A DNA stretch of 64,000 nt from Bauldia litoralis (GCA_945882315.1 CAMCWB010000007.1:22723-86722), one strand, 5' to 3'; shown: positions 30,461 to 41,718, counted from the stretch's first letter. Notes: generated from the letters alone by a model not told the origin. A program made the numbers and translations.

Positions 30461-32734
30461 ATGGCTGAGAACAACACGCATAACGCCTCCGTGACCGACC
30501 AGGAGGCGCTCGATTTCCATTCGCAGGGCCGGCCCGGCAAGCTCGAGATCATCCCGACCAAGCCGATGGCGACGCAGCGCGACCTGTCGCTCGCCTATTC
30601 GCCGGGCGTCGCCGTTCCCGTCAACGCCATCGCCGCCGACCCCAACAAGGCCTTCGACTACACGACGCGCGGCAATTTCGTCGCGGTGATCACGAACGGC
30701 ACCGCCATTCTCGGGCTCGGCAATCTCGGCGCGCTCGCCTCGAAGCCGGTGATGGAAGGCAAATGCGTTCTCTTCAAGCGCTTCGCCGACGTCGATTCGA
30801 TCGACCTCGAGGTCGACACCGAGGACGTCGACGCCTTCGTCAATGCGGTGCGCTATCTCGGCCCGTCCTTCGGCGGCATCAATCTCGAGGACATCCGGGC
30901 ACCGGACTGCTTCATCATCGAGCAGCGGCTGCGCGAGCTGATGGACATCCCGGTCTTCCATGACGACCAGCACGGCACCGCGATCATCGCGCTTGCCGGC
31001 GTCATCAATGCGCTGCATCTCACCGGCCGCGACATCAAGACGGCCAAGCTCGTCTGCAACGGCGCCGGCTCAGCCGGTATCGCCTGCATCGAGCTGATCA
31101 AGTCGCGCGGCATGCCGAACGAGAACGTCATCCTCTGCGACACCAAGGGCGTGGTCTACAAGGGCCGCACCGAGGGCATGAACCAGTGGAAGTCGGCGCA
31201 TGCGGTCGACATCAAGATCCGGACCCTGGAAGAAGCCATGGTCGGCGCCGATATCTTCTTCGGCGTCTCGGTGAAGGGCGCGGTCACGGCCGAGATGGTG
31301 CGCTCGATGGCGCCGAACCCGATCATCTTCGCCATGGCCAATCCCGACCCGGAAATCTCGCCGGAGGAAGTCGCCGCGATCCGCGACGACGCCATCATGG
31401 CGACCGGCCGTTCGGACTACCCGAACCAGGTCAACAACGTCCTCGGCTTCCCCTACATCTTCCGCGGCGCGCTCGATGTGCGCGCGACGACGATCAATGA
31501 CGAGATGAAGATCGCCGCGGCGGAAGCGCTGGCTGCACTGGCCCGCGAGGACGTGCCCGACGAGGTCGCCGCCGCCTATCAGGGCGTGCGCCCGAAATTC
31601 GGGCCGGGCTATATCATCCCGGTGCCCTTCGATCCACGGCTTCTCTCCGAGATTCCGGCAGCCGTGGCGCAGGCGGCGGCCGATTCCGGCGTGGCCCGGA
31701 AGCCGATCACCGACATGGCCGCCTACAAGGTGCAGCTCTCGTCGCGCCGCGACCCGATCGCCGGCACACTGCAGCGCATCTTCCAGCGCGTCCGGCGGAA
31801 CCCGCAGCGTGTCGTCTTCGCCGAGGGCGAGGAAGAGCAGATGATCCGCGCCGCGGTGAGCTTCGTGAACCAGAAGCTCGGTACGGCGATCCTGATCGGC
31901 CGCGAGGACACGGTACGCGACGCCGCCGGGCGGGCCGGCATCGAGCTTCGCGACGGCATCGAGATCCACAATGCGCGGCTGTCGCGGCGCAATGCCGACT
32001 ACACCGACTATCTCTATTCGCGCCTGCAGCGGAAAGGCTATCTGCTCCGCGACTGCCAGCGGCTCGTCAACAGCGACCGCAACCATTTCGGCGCCTGCAT
32101 GGTGGCGCTCGGCGACGCCGATGCGATCGTATCCGGCGTGACGCGCAACTATTCGACGGTGCTCGAGGATTTCCGCCGGGTGATCGACCCGAAGCCCGGC
32201 CACCGGATCATCGGCCTGTCGCTGGTGCTCGCCCGCGGCCGCACGGTGCTCGTCGCCGACACTGCCGTACACGACATGCCGACCTCGGAAGAGCTGGCTG
32301 ACATCGCCGTGGAAGCGGCCGGCGTGGCGCGCCGGCTCGGCTACGATCCGCGCGTTGCGATGCTCGCCTATTCGACCTTCGGCCACCCCGAGGGCGAGCG
32401 CTCAAGGAAAGTCAGGGAAGCGGTCGAGATCCTCGACAAGCGCCGGGTCGATTTCGAATATGACGGCGAGATGGCAGCCGACGTGGCGCTCAACCCGGCG
32501 GCAATGGCGGCCTATCCCTTCTGCCGCCTGTCGGGGCCGGCCAATGTCCTGATCATGCCCGCCTACCACTCGGCGGCGATCTCGACCAAGATGCTGCAGG
32601 AACTCGGCGGCTCGACGGTGATCGGGCCGCTGCTGGTCGGCTTCGACAAGCCGGTACAGATCGTGTCGCTGGCGGCGCGCGATTCCGACATCGTCAACAT
32701 GGCGGCGCTGGCGGCCTTCAATCTCGGCGGCTGA
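30461..32734 (+). CDS. maeB: NADP-dependent malic enzyme with phosphotransacetylase-like domain
   Basis: 757 residues from the ATG at 30461. Residues 1-430 are the malic enzyme (LSLAYSPGVAVP, LGLGNLGALASKPVMEGK, FHDDQHGTAIIALAG, NGAGSAGIACIELI); residues from about 445 form a PTA-like domain (RVVFAEGEEEQMIRAA, ending in SLAARDSDIVNMAAL). Such fusions decarboxylate malate to pyruvate; the PTA-like part generally regulates rather than catalyses. The gene is flanked by HigBA upstream and VapBC downstream. Confidence 0.96.
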   Translation: MAENNTHNASVTDQEALDFHSQGRPGKLEIIPTKPMATQRDLSLAYSPGVAVPVNAIAADPNKAFDYTTRGNFVAVITNGTAILGLGNLGALASKPVMEGKCVLFKRFADVDSIDLEVDTEDVDAFVNAVRYLGPSFGGINLEDIRAPDCFIIEQRLRELMDIPVFHDDQHGTAIIALAGVINALHLTGRDIKTAKLVCNGAGSAGIACIELIKSRGMPNENVILCDTKGVVYKGRTEGMNQWKSAHAVDIKIRTLEEAMVGADIFFGVSVKGAVTAEMVRSMAPNPIIFAMANPDPEISPEEVAAIRDDAIMATGRSDYPNQVNNVLGFPYIFRGALDVRATTINDEMKIAAAEALAALAREDVPDEVAAAYQGVRPKFGPGYIIPVPFDPRLLSEIPAAVAQAAADSGVARKPITDMAAYKVQLSSRRDPIAGTLQRIFQRVRRNPQRVVFAEGEEEQMIRAAVSFVNQKLGTAILIGREDTVRDAAGRAGIELRDGIEIHNARLSRRNADYTDYLYSRLQRKGYLLRDCQRLVNSDRNHFGACMVALGDADAIVSGVTRNYSTVLEDFRRVIDPKPGHRIIGLSLVLARGRTVLVADTAVHDMPTSEELADIAVEAAGVARRLGYDPRVAMLAYSTFGHPEGERSRKVREAVEILDKRRVDFEYDGEMAADVALNPAAMAAYPFCRLSGPANVLIMPAYHSAAISTKMLQELGGSTVIGPLLVGFDKPVQIVSLAARDSDIVNMAALAAFNLGG

Positions 32735-32753
32735 GGCTTGAACCCTCGCCACA

Positions 32754-32784
32754 GCTCCGTATATACTCGAGGTATATACGGAGC
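32754..32784. promoter_or_regulatory. VapBC operator: perfect 13-bp inverted repeat
   Basis: GCTCCGTATATAC (32754-32766) and its exact reverse complement GTATATACGGAGC (32772-32784) flank the 5-bp centre TCGAG. The right arm contains GGAG, the ribosome binding site of vapB eight bases before its ATG. The site overlaps any promoter for the module; VapB dimers bind such palindromes. Confidence 0.85.
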
Positions 32785-32791
32785 ATCTGCC

Positions 32792-33019
32792 ATGGCCACC
32801 GCCAAGGTTTTCCAATCCGGCAACAGCCAGGCCGTGCGCCTGCCCAAGCAATTCCGCTTCCAGGGCAAGGAAGTGGAGATTTTCCGCCGCGGCGACGAGG
32901 TCGTGTTGCGGGAGAAGGGCAAGGGTCTGGCGCGGGTCTTTGAAATTCTTTCGGAATTGCCGGAGGATTTCCTTGCCGACCGCGACGACCGGCCTCCGCA
33001 GGAACGGGACGGACTTTGA
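32792..33019 (+). CDS. vapB: VapB-type antitoxin (SpoVT/AbrB domain)
   Basis: 75 residues from the ATG at 32792. The AbrB-type swapped-hairpin domain is plain: TAKVFQSGNSQAVRLPKQFRF, KEVEIFRRGDEVVLRE. The C-terminal tail (LSELPEDFLADRDDRPPQ) is the expected toxin-binding segment. It overlaps vapC by four bases. Confidence 0.95.
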   Translation: MATAKVFQSGNSQAVRLPKQFRFQGKEVEIFRRGDEVVLREKGKGLARVFEILSELPEDFLADRDDRPPQERDGL

Positions 33020-33435
33020 CGTCCGTCCGCTATCTCCTCGACACCAATATCTGCATTTACCTTCGGGAGCGTCGCCGGCCGGAGGTTTTGCGGCGTTTCG
33101 AGGCGGTTGCCGAAGGGGAAGCTGCTCTTTCCGCCATCACCTATGGCGAATTGGTCTATGGCGCCGAGCACAGCAGTCAGCGTGAGAAGGCGATTGCCGG
33201 CGTGCGGGAAATCCTGCAGCTCATTCCCATCCTCGACCTGCCGACCAAAGCCGCAGAGTCCTACGGAGTCTTTCGCGCCGCGCTTGCAGCAAAGGGTAGC
33301 ATGATCGGTGGGAACGACCTCTGGATCGCCGCCCATGCGCATGCCGCCGATCTCATCCTCGTCACCAACAACGAACGCGAATTCCGGCGCATTCCGGAAC
33401 TCCGGATCGAGAACTGGGCCGTCAGCCCCGCCTGA
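33016..33435 (+). CDS. vapC: VapC-type PIN-domain ribonuclease toxin
   Basis: 139 residues. PIN-domain acidic residues are present in YLLDTNICIYL, TYGELVYGAE and IGGNDLWIAAHA, and LVTNNEREFRRIPELRIENW ends the protein. VapC toxins cleave RNA, often tRNA or rRNA. Start is a TTG that overlaps the vapB stop (TTGA), so toxin translation is coupled to and probably weaker than antitoxin translation. Confidence 0.95.
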   Translation: MTSVRYLLDTNICIYLRERRRPEVLRRFEAVAEGEAALSAITYGELVYGAEHSSQREKAIAGVREILQLIPILDLPTKAAESYGVFRAALAAKGSMIGGNDLWIAAHAHAADLILVTNNEREFRRIPELRIENWAVSPA

Positions 33436-33436
33436 A

Positions 33437-33485
33437 GCGCGGAAAAAGCGTCGCGGTTTGCGACGCCGGGCAAGCATTTCCGCGC
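33437..33485. terminator. Nested hairpin after vapC
   Basis: An outer stem GCGCGGAAA / TTTCCGCGC (33437-33445, 33477-33485) encloses an inner stem GCGTCGC / GCGACGC (33448-33454, 33460-33466). It begins one base after the vapC stop. No T-run follows, so it may be a transcript-stabilising structure or a weak terminator separating vapBC from dnaK. Confidence 0.45.
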
Positions 33486-33578
33486 GTTCCCGTTACCGGA
33501 TCGCTCCCGTAAAGCCGGACGGCACGCGAAAGCCCTCGACAGCGGCGCATTTCAGCGGTCTATGCGTGTCCGGACCAG

Positions 33579-33610
33579 CTTGCGGCTCATTTCGCCCCTT
33601 CTTATATACG
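33579..33610 (+). promoter_or_regulatory. Heat-shock (sigma-32) promoter of dnaK
   Basis: CTTG at 33579-33582, exactly 18 nt, then CTTATATACG at 33601-33610. This fits the alphaproteobacterial RpoH consensus (CTTG, 17-18 nt, CYTATNTNNG) at every defined position. The dnaK start lies about 110 nt downstream. Confidence 0.85.
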
Positions 33611-33719
33611 GCCAGAACCTGTGCGCCGGGGGCCCATGCTTGGGGGCGCGCAATATCGCATCTGGGGACCGGCCGGGGGCCTTTTGGACCTGCCCGGTCT
33701 GCCGAAAGGAGACATTGAA

Positions 33720-35627
<1,908 letters not shown>

Positions 35628-35636
35628 GGACGGTAT

Positions 35637-35673
35637 TTTGCCCGGGCCGGCCGCACCGGCCCGGGCAAATTTT
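35637..35673 (+). terminator. Rho-independent terminator of dnaK
   Basis: A perfect 14-bp stem (TTTGCCCGGGCCGG / CCGGCCCGGGCAAA) with a five-base loop CCGCA starts nine bases after the dnaK stop and runs into TTTT. It is one of the clearest terminators in the window. Confidence 0.9.
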
Positions 35674-35865
35674 ATGGCGGGTCGTTTACCCGGCGAGCAC
35701 TCCATGGCACGAGGACCGATCGATTCCGGCTTCCGCCGACAGGACCTTGAGGGTAGGAAATGATTTCTGACCCGCTTCGGCGCGAATCTTCGATGACCTC
35801 CGTCTGCCTCTTCCTTTCCTGTTTCGGGCGCCCTGCGCCGGACGAACGCCGCATGGATCGGGGCG

Positions 35866-37008
35866 ATGTCCTCCATCAAGATTGATTTCTACGAGGTGCT
35901 GGGCGTGGCCCGCACGGCCGACGAGAAGGTGCTGAAGACCGCCTTCCGCAAGCTCGCCATGCAGTACCATCCGGACCGTAATCCCGGCGACCCGTCGTCC
36001 GAGACGAAGTTCAAGGAGGTCAACGCCGCCTACGAATGCCTGAAGGACCCGCAGAAGCGGGCAGCCTATGACCGTTTTGGCCATGCCGCCTTCGAGAATG
36101 GCGGCGGACCGGGCAGTGCCGGCTCCGGCGATTTCAGCGCATCGATGTCGGACATCTTCGACAACATTTTCGGCGACTTCATGGGCGGTGGGCGCCGCCA
36201 GGGCAGCCGTTCGGGCCGCGAACGCGGCGCCGACCTCCGCTACAACATGGAAATCAGCCTTGAGGAGGCCTTCGCCGGCAAGACGGCGGAGATCGAGGTG
36301 CCGACCAAGATCGTCTGCAAGACCTGTTCGGGGACCGGCGCCAAGCCGGGCTCGTCGCCGAAGGTCTGCACGACCTGCGAAGGCCACGGCAAGGTGCGCG
36401 CCGCGCAGGGCTTCTTCTCGATCGAACGGACCTGCCCGACCTGCTACGGTCGCGGCGAGGTGATCTCCGACCCTTGCCTCGAATGCAACGGCGCCGGCCG
36501 CTCGACCGAGAAGCGGACGCTCAGCGTCAACATCCCGTCGGGCATCGAGGACGGCACGCGCATCCGGCTGGCCAGCGAGGGCGAGGCCGGCCTGCGCGGC
36601 GGACCGGCCGGCGACCTCTATATCTTCCTGTCGATCAAGCCGCATGAATTCTTCCAGCGCGACGGCGCCGACATCTTCTGCCGCGTGCCGGTGTCGATGA
36701 CGACGGCGGCGCTCGGCGGCGAATTCCAGGTGCCGACCATCGACGGCGGCAAGACCAAGGTGAAGATTCCGGAAGGGACGCAGACCGGCAAGCAGTTCCG
36801 CCTCAAGGGCAAGGGCATGCCGGTGCTTCGCTCGACCCGGGTCGGCGAGATGTATATCCAGGTCGCGGTCGAGACGCCGCGCAGCCTGACCCGCCGGCAG
36901 CGCGAGCTGCTCGAGGAGTTCGAGAAGGCCTCCTCGGCCGAGAACAATCCGGACTCCGCCGGCTTCTTCGCCCGCGTCCGCGATCTCTTCGACAAATTCG
37001 GCGCCTGA
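35866..37008 (+). CDS. dnaJ: Chaperone protein DnaJ (Hsp40)
   Basis: 380 residues. The J domain has the HPD motif ([11 protein letters not shown]), followed by a short Gly-rich linker with two phenylalanine-rich motifs, four CxxCxGxG zinc repeats ([32 protein letters not shown]), and the C-terminal substrate domain. It stimulates DnaK ATPase. ATG at 35866; a 238-bp gap with a terminator separates it from dnaK, and I did not find a convincing promoter there. Confidence 0.98.
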   Translation: MSSIKIDFYEVLGVARTADEKVLKTAFRKLAMQYHPDRNPGDPSSETKFKEVNAAYECLKDPQKRAAYDRFGHAAFENGGGPGSAGSGDFSASMSDIFDNIFGDFMGGGRRQGSRSGRERGADLRYNMEISLEEAFAGKTAEIEVPTKIVCKTCSGTGAKPGSSPKVCTTCEGHGKVRAAQGFFSIERTCPTCYGRGEVISDPCLECNGAGRSTEKRTLSVNIPSGIEDGTRIRLASEGEAGLRGGPAGDLYIFLSIKPHEFFQRDGADIFCRVPVSMTTAALGGEFQVPTIDGGKTKVKIPEGTQTGKQFRLKGKGMPVLRSTRVGEMYIQVAVETPRSLTRRQRELLEEFEKASSAENNPDSAGFFARVRDLFDKFGA

Positions 37009-37015
37009 CCGCATC

Positions 37016-37603
37016 ATGCCGGGGGGCATCATCGACAAGGACACATCGGGCCGGCGGGCTTTCCTGAAGAGCCTCGCCGAGCGGCCGAAGCTGACCGGCG
37101 CCATCGCGCCCTCGGGTAGGGCACTGTCGCGGCTGATGGCGAGCTTCGTCGATCCCGCCGACCCGCTTCCCGTGCTGGAGCTCGGGCCGGGCACCGGCGT
37201 CGTGACGCAGGCGCTGATCGAGCGCGGCGTCACGCCGGATAAGATCATCGCGATCGAATACAATCCCGATTTCTGCGGCCATCTCGCGGGGCAGTTTCCC
37301 GATGCCGCGATCGTCCAGGGCGACGCCTATGATCTCGCTGCGACATTGCCCTCACACCAATCCGGCCCGTTTTCGGCGGTGGTCTCCAGCCTGCCGCTCC
37401 TGACGCGGCCGCTCGAGATTCGCCAGGCGCTGATCGAGCAGGCGCTCGCCCGCATGGCGCCGGGCCGGCCGCTGATCCAGTTCTCCTATTCGCTGTTTCC
37501 ACCGGTGAAGCCGGTCGAAGGCCGTTTCACCGTGACGCGATCGCGCTGGGTACTGAGGAATCTACCGCCGGCCCGCGTCTGGCTCTACCGGCGGGCGAGT
37601 TGA
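37016..37603 (+). CDS. pmtA: PmtA-type phospholipid N-methyltransferase
   Basis: 195 residues, seven bp after dnaJ. The SAM site VLELGPGTGVVTQALIERG, followed by IIAIEYNPDF, VVSSLPLL, PLIQFSYSL and LRNLPPARVWLYRR, matches the rhizobial-type phosphatidylethanolamine N-methyltransferase that makes phosphatidylcholine by three methylations. In Rhizobiales this gene also follows dnaJ. Assignment rests on remembered motif similarity and synteny; substrate range is inference. Confidence 0.85.
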   Translation: MPGGIIDKDTSGRRAFLKSLAERPKLTGAIAPSGRALSRLMASFVDPADPLPVLELGPGTGVVTQALIERGVTPDKIIAIEYNPDFCGHLAGQFPDAAIVQGDAYDLAATLPSHQSGPFSAVVSSLPLLTRPLEIRQALIEQALARMAPGRPLIQFSYSLFPPVKPVEGRFTVTRSRWVLRNLPPARVWLYRRAS

Positions 37604-37663
37604 TCCCCCGCTGTCGCGGCCTATCTAAGCCTGCACTGAATTCCTAAGGCCCAAGGGGGGACC

Positions 37664-38236
37664 ATGGCTTCGCCGAAAATTCTCGTATTCGCCGGCTCGA
37701 TCCGCACTGGCGCGCTTTCCGGCAAGCTTGCCGCCGCCGCCGCCAAGGAACTGGCGCTCAACGATGCCGAGGTGACCAAGCTGTCGCTCGCCGACTACGA
37801 GCTGCCGATCTACAATGGCGACTTCGAGAAGGAGAAGGGCGTTCCCGAGAACGCCAAGAAGCTCGCCCGCCAGATCGCGGCGCATCAGGGCGTCTTCATC
37901 GCGACGCCCGAATACAACAGCACGATGCCGCCGCTCCTCAAGAATGCGATCGACTGGGTGAGCCGCATCAAGCCGGGCGAAATCCCTTACCGCAACCGCG
38001 TCTATGGCGTCGGCTCGTCGTCGGACGGCCCGGTCGGCGGGGCGCGGGCGCTGATCGACGTCCGCAAGATCATCATGCCCGGGCTGGGCGCTATCGTGAT
38101 CCCGGAGAAGATCGAGGTCGGCCGCGCCGGCGAGGCCTTCGACGAATCCGGCAATCTGATCGCCGAGGCGCCGGCCAAACTCCTCAAGGGCCTCTGCAAG
38201 CACCTCGTCGAGCTGGCAAGGCGGCTGGTCGACTAG
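37664..38236 (+). CDS. NADPH-dependent FMN reductase (chromate/quinone reductase-like)
   Basis: 190 residues, flavodoxin-like fold. FMN-binding segments: ILVFAGSIRTGALSGKLA (phosphate loop) and TPEYNSTMPPLLKNAIDW (flavin ring contact), then YGVGSSSDGPVGGARA. Relatives reduce flavins, quinones, azo dyes or chromate with NAD(P)H. The in vivo substrate is unknown. The ATG is 60 bp after pmtA. Confidence 0.92.
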   Translation: MASPKILVFAGSIRTGALSGKLAAAAAKELALNDAEVTKLSLADYELPIYNGDFEKEKGVPENAKKLARQIAAHQGVFIATPEYNSTMPPLLKNAIDWVSRIKPGEIPYRNRVYGVGSSSDGPVGGARALIDVRKIIMPGLGAIVIPEKIEVGRAGEAFDESGNLIAEAPAKLLKGLCKHLVELARRLVD

Positions 38237-38283
38237 GCCGTGGCGCGTTGAGGTTGGACCAATGTCGCCAGCCCCATCCGCTC

Positions 38284-38362
38284 GTCCCCGCCGAAAGCGG
38301 GGACCCAGGGTGACGAATTCAGGTCATGCCATGGGCCTTGGATTCCCGCTTGCAGCGGGAAT
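38284..38362. repeat. Two REP-like hairpins
   Basis: GTCCCCGC-CGAAA-GCGGGGAC at 38284-38304 and ATTCCCGCT-TGC-AGCGGGAAT at 38342-38362 lie in the gap between the FMN reductase and the convergent signal-peptidase-like gene. The two are related in sequence and oppositely oriented, as in paired REP elements. They could also act as a bidirectional transcription block. Confidence 0.75.
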
Positions 38363-38468
38363 GAGCGGAGTATGGTTGGATTTCCTCTCCGTCTCCTCCC
38401 GCCCAAAGAACCCGACAAGCCGACTTGACGTAGGCTCGCCTCGTCGAAGCGGAAAAGAGAGCTTCGAC

Positions 38469-39383
38469 CTAATCCAGCCGCTTCCCAATCCGGGTGAGCG
38501 TCGGAGACCAAAAGATACCAGTCGCCTTTCCGAGAATATTATCGATAGGCACAAAGCCGATGGTTTGATCGCGGCTGTCCTGAGCTTCACGCCGATTGTC
38601 GCCCAACAGGAAATAGTAGCCGGCAGGAACTGCATAGGTGCTCAGCCCATCCGCCGGTGAGTGAGCCTCCGTATCAAGCGTCTGATATGCGGCCGCGCCT
38701 TCGATCGATTCCTGAAAGCATTTTCTTTCCTTAGCGGGAGGGCCTGCTTCCGTCTCACCGCAGGATTCGGATGGTTCGCGCGCCACTGTCATGCCGTTGA
38801 TGGTCAAGGTTCCGCCGAGAATTTCTATCCTATCCCCGGGCAGTCCGATGACGCGCCTGACATATTCATGCTGAAGATTTGGCATCGAAAAGACAACAAC
38901 GTCCCCGCGATCGGGAGACCGTCGACTGAAAGCGTGCATATCCACGACAAACCGGTCGCCCGGCCGAAGGGCCGGCTGCATCGAGTTGGTCGGTACGGAG
39001 AATGTTCTCAAAGTACGTTCGTTCAGCGGCAAGCCGATAATCAGAATCAGCGCTGCCGCTCCCACATAGACCCACCAGCGATTATAGCCGCGCAGTTCGT
39101 AGGCGCGGCTCTGAAGAGCAATGCGTACTGAGTCGATCAGAAAGAACACGTAGGCGAGGATGCCGAAACAGCCAAAGGTAACGGTTATCCATGGCTGGGC
39201 GAGGAATCCCCAAAGCCCGTGCCAAATAATAAAAAACGGCCCGAATATGAGCGTCGCGGCAATCAGCGCGCGGCGAGGACGGCCGAGATAGAGGTAGCCG
39301 ACATGGGGAATGACCAAGGACATAAGGGCCGCGAGCCAAGCGCGGCGTGGCCGTACCAAAGAAAGCCGATCCGGCTGCGTCAT
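38469..39383 (-). CDS. Signal peptidase I-like protein with catalytic Lys replaced by Arg
   Basis: 304 residues from the ATG at 39383. Four hydrophobic segments fill the first 120 residues; the S26 peptidase domain follows with the nucleophile Ser134 (PTNSMQPALRPGD), box C (RGDVVVFSMPN) and box E (LGDNRREAQDSRD, GFVPIDNILGKA). In box D the general-base lysine expected in Y-x-K-R-x-x-G-x-P-G-D is Arg176 (EYVRRVIGLPGD; codon AGG at 38858-38856). Activity is therefore doubtful. The gene is visibly richer in A and T than its neighbours, runs against them, and splits the dnaJ-pmtA / pyrF-dapB-gpmA order, which suggests acquisition. Confidence 0.85.
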   Translation of the reverse strand: MTQPDRLSLVRPRRAWLAALMSLVIPHVGYLYLGRPRRALIAATLIFGPFFIIWHGLWGFLAQPWITVTFGCFGILAYVFFLIDSVRIALQSRAYELRGYNRWWVYVGAAALILIIGLPLNERTLRTFSVPTNSMQPALRPGDRFVVDMHAFSRRSPDRGDVVVFSMPNLQHEYVRRVIGLPGDRIEILGGTLTINGMTVAREPSESCGETEAGPPAKERKCFQESIEGAAAYQTLDTEAHSPADGLSTYAVPAGYYFLLGDNRREAQDSRDQTIGFVPIDNILGKATGIFWSPTLTRIGKRLD

Positions 39384-39493
39384 GCTTATTGGCCCCCGCC
39401 TCTCCAAAGCTCTCTTAGGCTGCTCGCGAGTTGGCCCACAACCGGAATATTTGTCGTCTTGACCGATTGAATGACTTCACGCGATATCGCGCG

Positions 39494-40198
39494 ATGCCTG
39501 TTCCTCCCCAAGACCGCCTGATCGTCGGCCTCGACGTGCCGACGATTGCCGAAGCCGAAGACATGGTCGCCCGGCTCGGCGACAGCGTGAGCTTCTACAA
39601 GGTCGGGCTGCAGCTCGTCTTTGCTGGCGGGCTCGCTTTCGCGGGCACGCTGGCAGAGGCCGGCAAGAAGGTCTTTCTCGACGTAAAACTCCTCGACATC
39701 GACAACACGGTCGAGGGCGCCATCCGGAACATCGCGCGGATGGGCATGACTTTCGTGACGCTGCATGCCTATCCAAAGGCGATGCGGGCGGCGGTGAAGG
39801 CGCGCGGCGACGCGTCGCTCGGCCTTCTCGGCGTCACCGTGCTGACCTCGATGGACGATAGCGACCTCGCCGAGGCGGGCTACGAGGGCCGGGTCGAAGA
39901 CCTCGTGCTTCGCCGCGCCAGAGATGCGCGCGACGCCGGCATGACGGGGATCGTCTGCTCGCCTGTCGAGGTAGCCAAGGTCCGGGCGATCGTCGGGCCG
40001 GACATGGCCCTCGTCACCCCCGGCATCCGTCCGGCCGGTGCCGAACCGGGTGACCAGAAGCGGGTGACGACGCCATCCGACGCCATCCGCGCCGGGGCGG
40101 ATTACCTCGTCGTCGCACGGCCGATCCTGAAAGCCGCCGACCCGAAACGGGCCGCCGAGGCTATCCAGGCGGAAATCGCGTCGGCGCTCCAGCGCTAG
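39494..40198 (+). CDS. pyrF: Orotidine 5'-phosphate decarboxylase
   Basis: 234 residues, TIM barrel; last step of UMP synthesis. Catalytic Asp-Lys-Asp network is in [24 protein letters not shown] opens the barrel and [20 protein letters not shown] carries the phosphate-binding part. The ATG at 39494 matches family starts; a longer upstream frame is rejected. Confidence 0.97.
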   Translation: MPVPPQDRLIVGLDVPTIAEAEDMVARLGDSVSFYKVGLQLVFAGGLAFAGTLAEAGKKVFLDVKLLDIDNTVEGAIRNIARMGMTFVTLHAYPKAMRAAVKARGDASLGLLGVTVLTSMDDSDLAEAGYEGRVEDLVLRRARDARDAGMTGIVCSPVEVAKVRAIVGPDMALVTPGIRPAGAEPGDQKRVTTPSDAIRAGADYLVVARPILKAADPKRAAEAIQAEIASALQR

Positions 40199-40237
40199 AC
40201 GGTTTCAGAGGTTCCTTCCGCCTGCTATAGAGCCGCC

Positions 40238-41053
40238 ATGAGTGATATGGGTCTGATCGTCGTCGGCGCGGCCGGCCGCATGGGGCGGACGCTGATCCGA
40301 ATCATTGCCGAAACACCGGGCGTGACGCTTGCCGGCGCGGTCGAGCGCGAGGGCAGCACCGATCTCGGCAAGGATGCCGGCGAACTCGCGGGCATCGGGC
40401 CGAACGGCATCCTCCTCAGCGACGATCCGCTGCCGCTGTTCGCCAAGGCCGAAGGCGTCCTCGACTTCACGGCGCCGAAGGCAACGCTGGCCTTCGCCGA
40501 ACTCGCCGCCCAGGCGCGCATCGTCCATGTCATCGGAACGACCGGGCTTTCGACGGATGACGCGGCAAAGCTCGACGCCGCCGCGCGTCATGCGGTGCTG
40601 GTCAAGTCCGGCAATATGAGCCTCGGGGTCAATCTGCTGGCGGTGCTTGTCCGCCAGGCGGCGAAAGCGCTCGACGCCGATTTCGACATCGAGATCCTCG
40701 AGATGCATCACCGCCACAAGGTCGACGCGCCCTCCGGCACCGCCCTCCTCCTCGGCGCCGCCGCCGCCGAAGGGCGCGGCGTCGATCTCGGTTCAAGCTC
40801 GGTGCGGTCGCGCGACGGTCATACGGGTGCGAGAAAACGTGGCGATATCGGCTTCGCGACGCTGCGCGGCGGCTCGGTGGTCGGCGAGCATTCGGTTCTG
40901 CTCGCCGGCGAGGGCGAAGTGATCGAGCTCTCGCACAAGGCGACCGACCGGGGCATCTTCGCCCGCGGCGCCGTCAAGGCCGCCCTGTGGGGACGGGACA
41001 AGAAGCCGGGGCTTTATTCCATGGCCGATGTGCTCGGCCTTTCGAAAGGTTGA
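40238..41053 (+). CDS. dapB: 4-hydroxy-tetrahydrodipicolinate reductase DapB
   Basis: 271 residues; lysine/diaminopimelate pathway. Nucleotide-binding loop [29 protein letters not shown], and the active-site stretch [19 protein letters not shown] with the conserved histidines and lysine. Eight bp before gpmA, 39 bp after pyrF: a likely three-gene transcript. Confidence 0.98.
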   Translation: MSDMGLIVVGAAGRMGRTLIRIIAETPGVTLAGAVEREGSTDLGKDAGELAGIGPNGILLSDDPLPLFAKAEGVLDFTAPKATLAFAELAAQARIVHVIGTTGLSTDDAAKLDAAARHAVLVKSGNMSLGVNLLAVLVRQAAKALDADFDIEILEMHHRHKVDAPSGTALLLGAAAAEGRGVDLGSSSVRSRDGHTGARKRGDIGFATLRGGSVVGEHSVLLAGEGEVIELSHKATDRGIFARGAVKAALWGRDKKPGLYSMADVLGLSKG

Positions 41054-41061
41054 CCGCCGCA

Positions 41062-41685
41062 ATGACCGAACGCCTGCTCGTGCTCGTCCGCCATGGACAG
41101 AGCGAATGGAACCTGAAGAACCTCTTCACCGGCTGGCGTGACGTCGAGCTGACCGAGACCGGCACCAAGGAGGCGCGCTCGGCCGGCCGCAAGCTGAAGG
41201 CCAAGGGCCTCACCTTCGGCATGGCCTTCACCTCGGCGCTGAAGCGGGCCCAGAACACGCTCGACCTGATGCTCGACGAGCTCGGCCAGACCGCGATCCC
41301 GATCGTCCGCGACGAGGCGCTCAACGAGCGCGACTATGGCGATCTCTCCGGCCTCAACAAGGACGACGCCCGTGCCAAATGGGGCGAGGAGCAGGTGCTG
41401 GTCTGGCGCCGCTCCTATGCGGTTTCGCCGCCCGGCGGCGAGTCGCTCCGCGACACCGGTGCCCGCGTCTGGCCCTATTACATGCACCGCATCCAGCCGC
41501 ATGTGATGCGCGGCGAGGGCGTGCTGGTCGCCGCGCACGGCAATTCGCTCCGCGCCATGATCATGGCGCTGGAGGGACTTTCCGGCGAGGAGATCGTCCA
41601 GCAGGAACTCGATACCGGCGTGCCGATCCTCTACTGGCTGAACGACGACACGACGATTGCGAAGAAGGAAGTGCTGGCGGGCTGA
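41062..41685 (+). CDS. gpmA: 2,3-bisphosphoglycerate-dependent phosphoglycerate mutase
   Basis: 207 residues from the ATG at 41062, the short alphaproteobacterial form. Catalytic histidines are in [10 protein letters not shown] and [25 protein letters not shown] and [15 protein letters not shown] are family-specific. It interconverts 3- and 2-phosphoglycerate. Last gene of pyrF-dapB-gpmA. Confidence 0.97.
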   Translation: MTERLLVLVRHGQSEWNLKNLFTGWRDVELTETGTKEARSAGRKLKAKGLTFGMAFTSALKRAQNTLDLMLDELGQTAIPIVRDEALNERDYGDLSGLNKDDARAKWGEEQVLVWRRSYAVSPPGGESLRDTGARVWPYYMHRIQPHVMRGEGVLVAAHGNSLRAMIMALEGLSGEEIVQQELDTGVPILYWLNDDTTIAKKEVLAG

Positions 41686-41718
41686 TCAGACCCGGGACCG
41701 CTTCACCCTCCAGTCCGT

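Noticed and set aside
39431..39493. Longer pyrF start
   Set aside because: The added 21 residues do not resemble PyrF; the ATG at 39494 matches the family.
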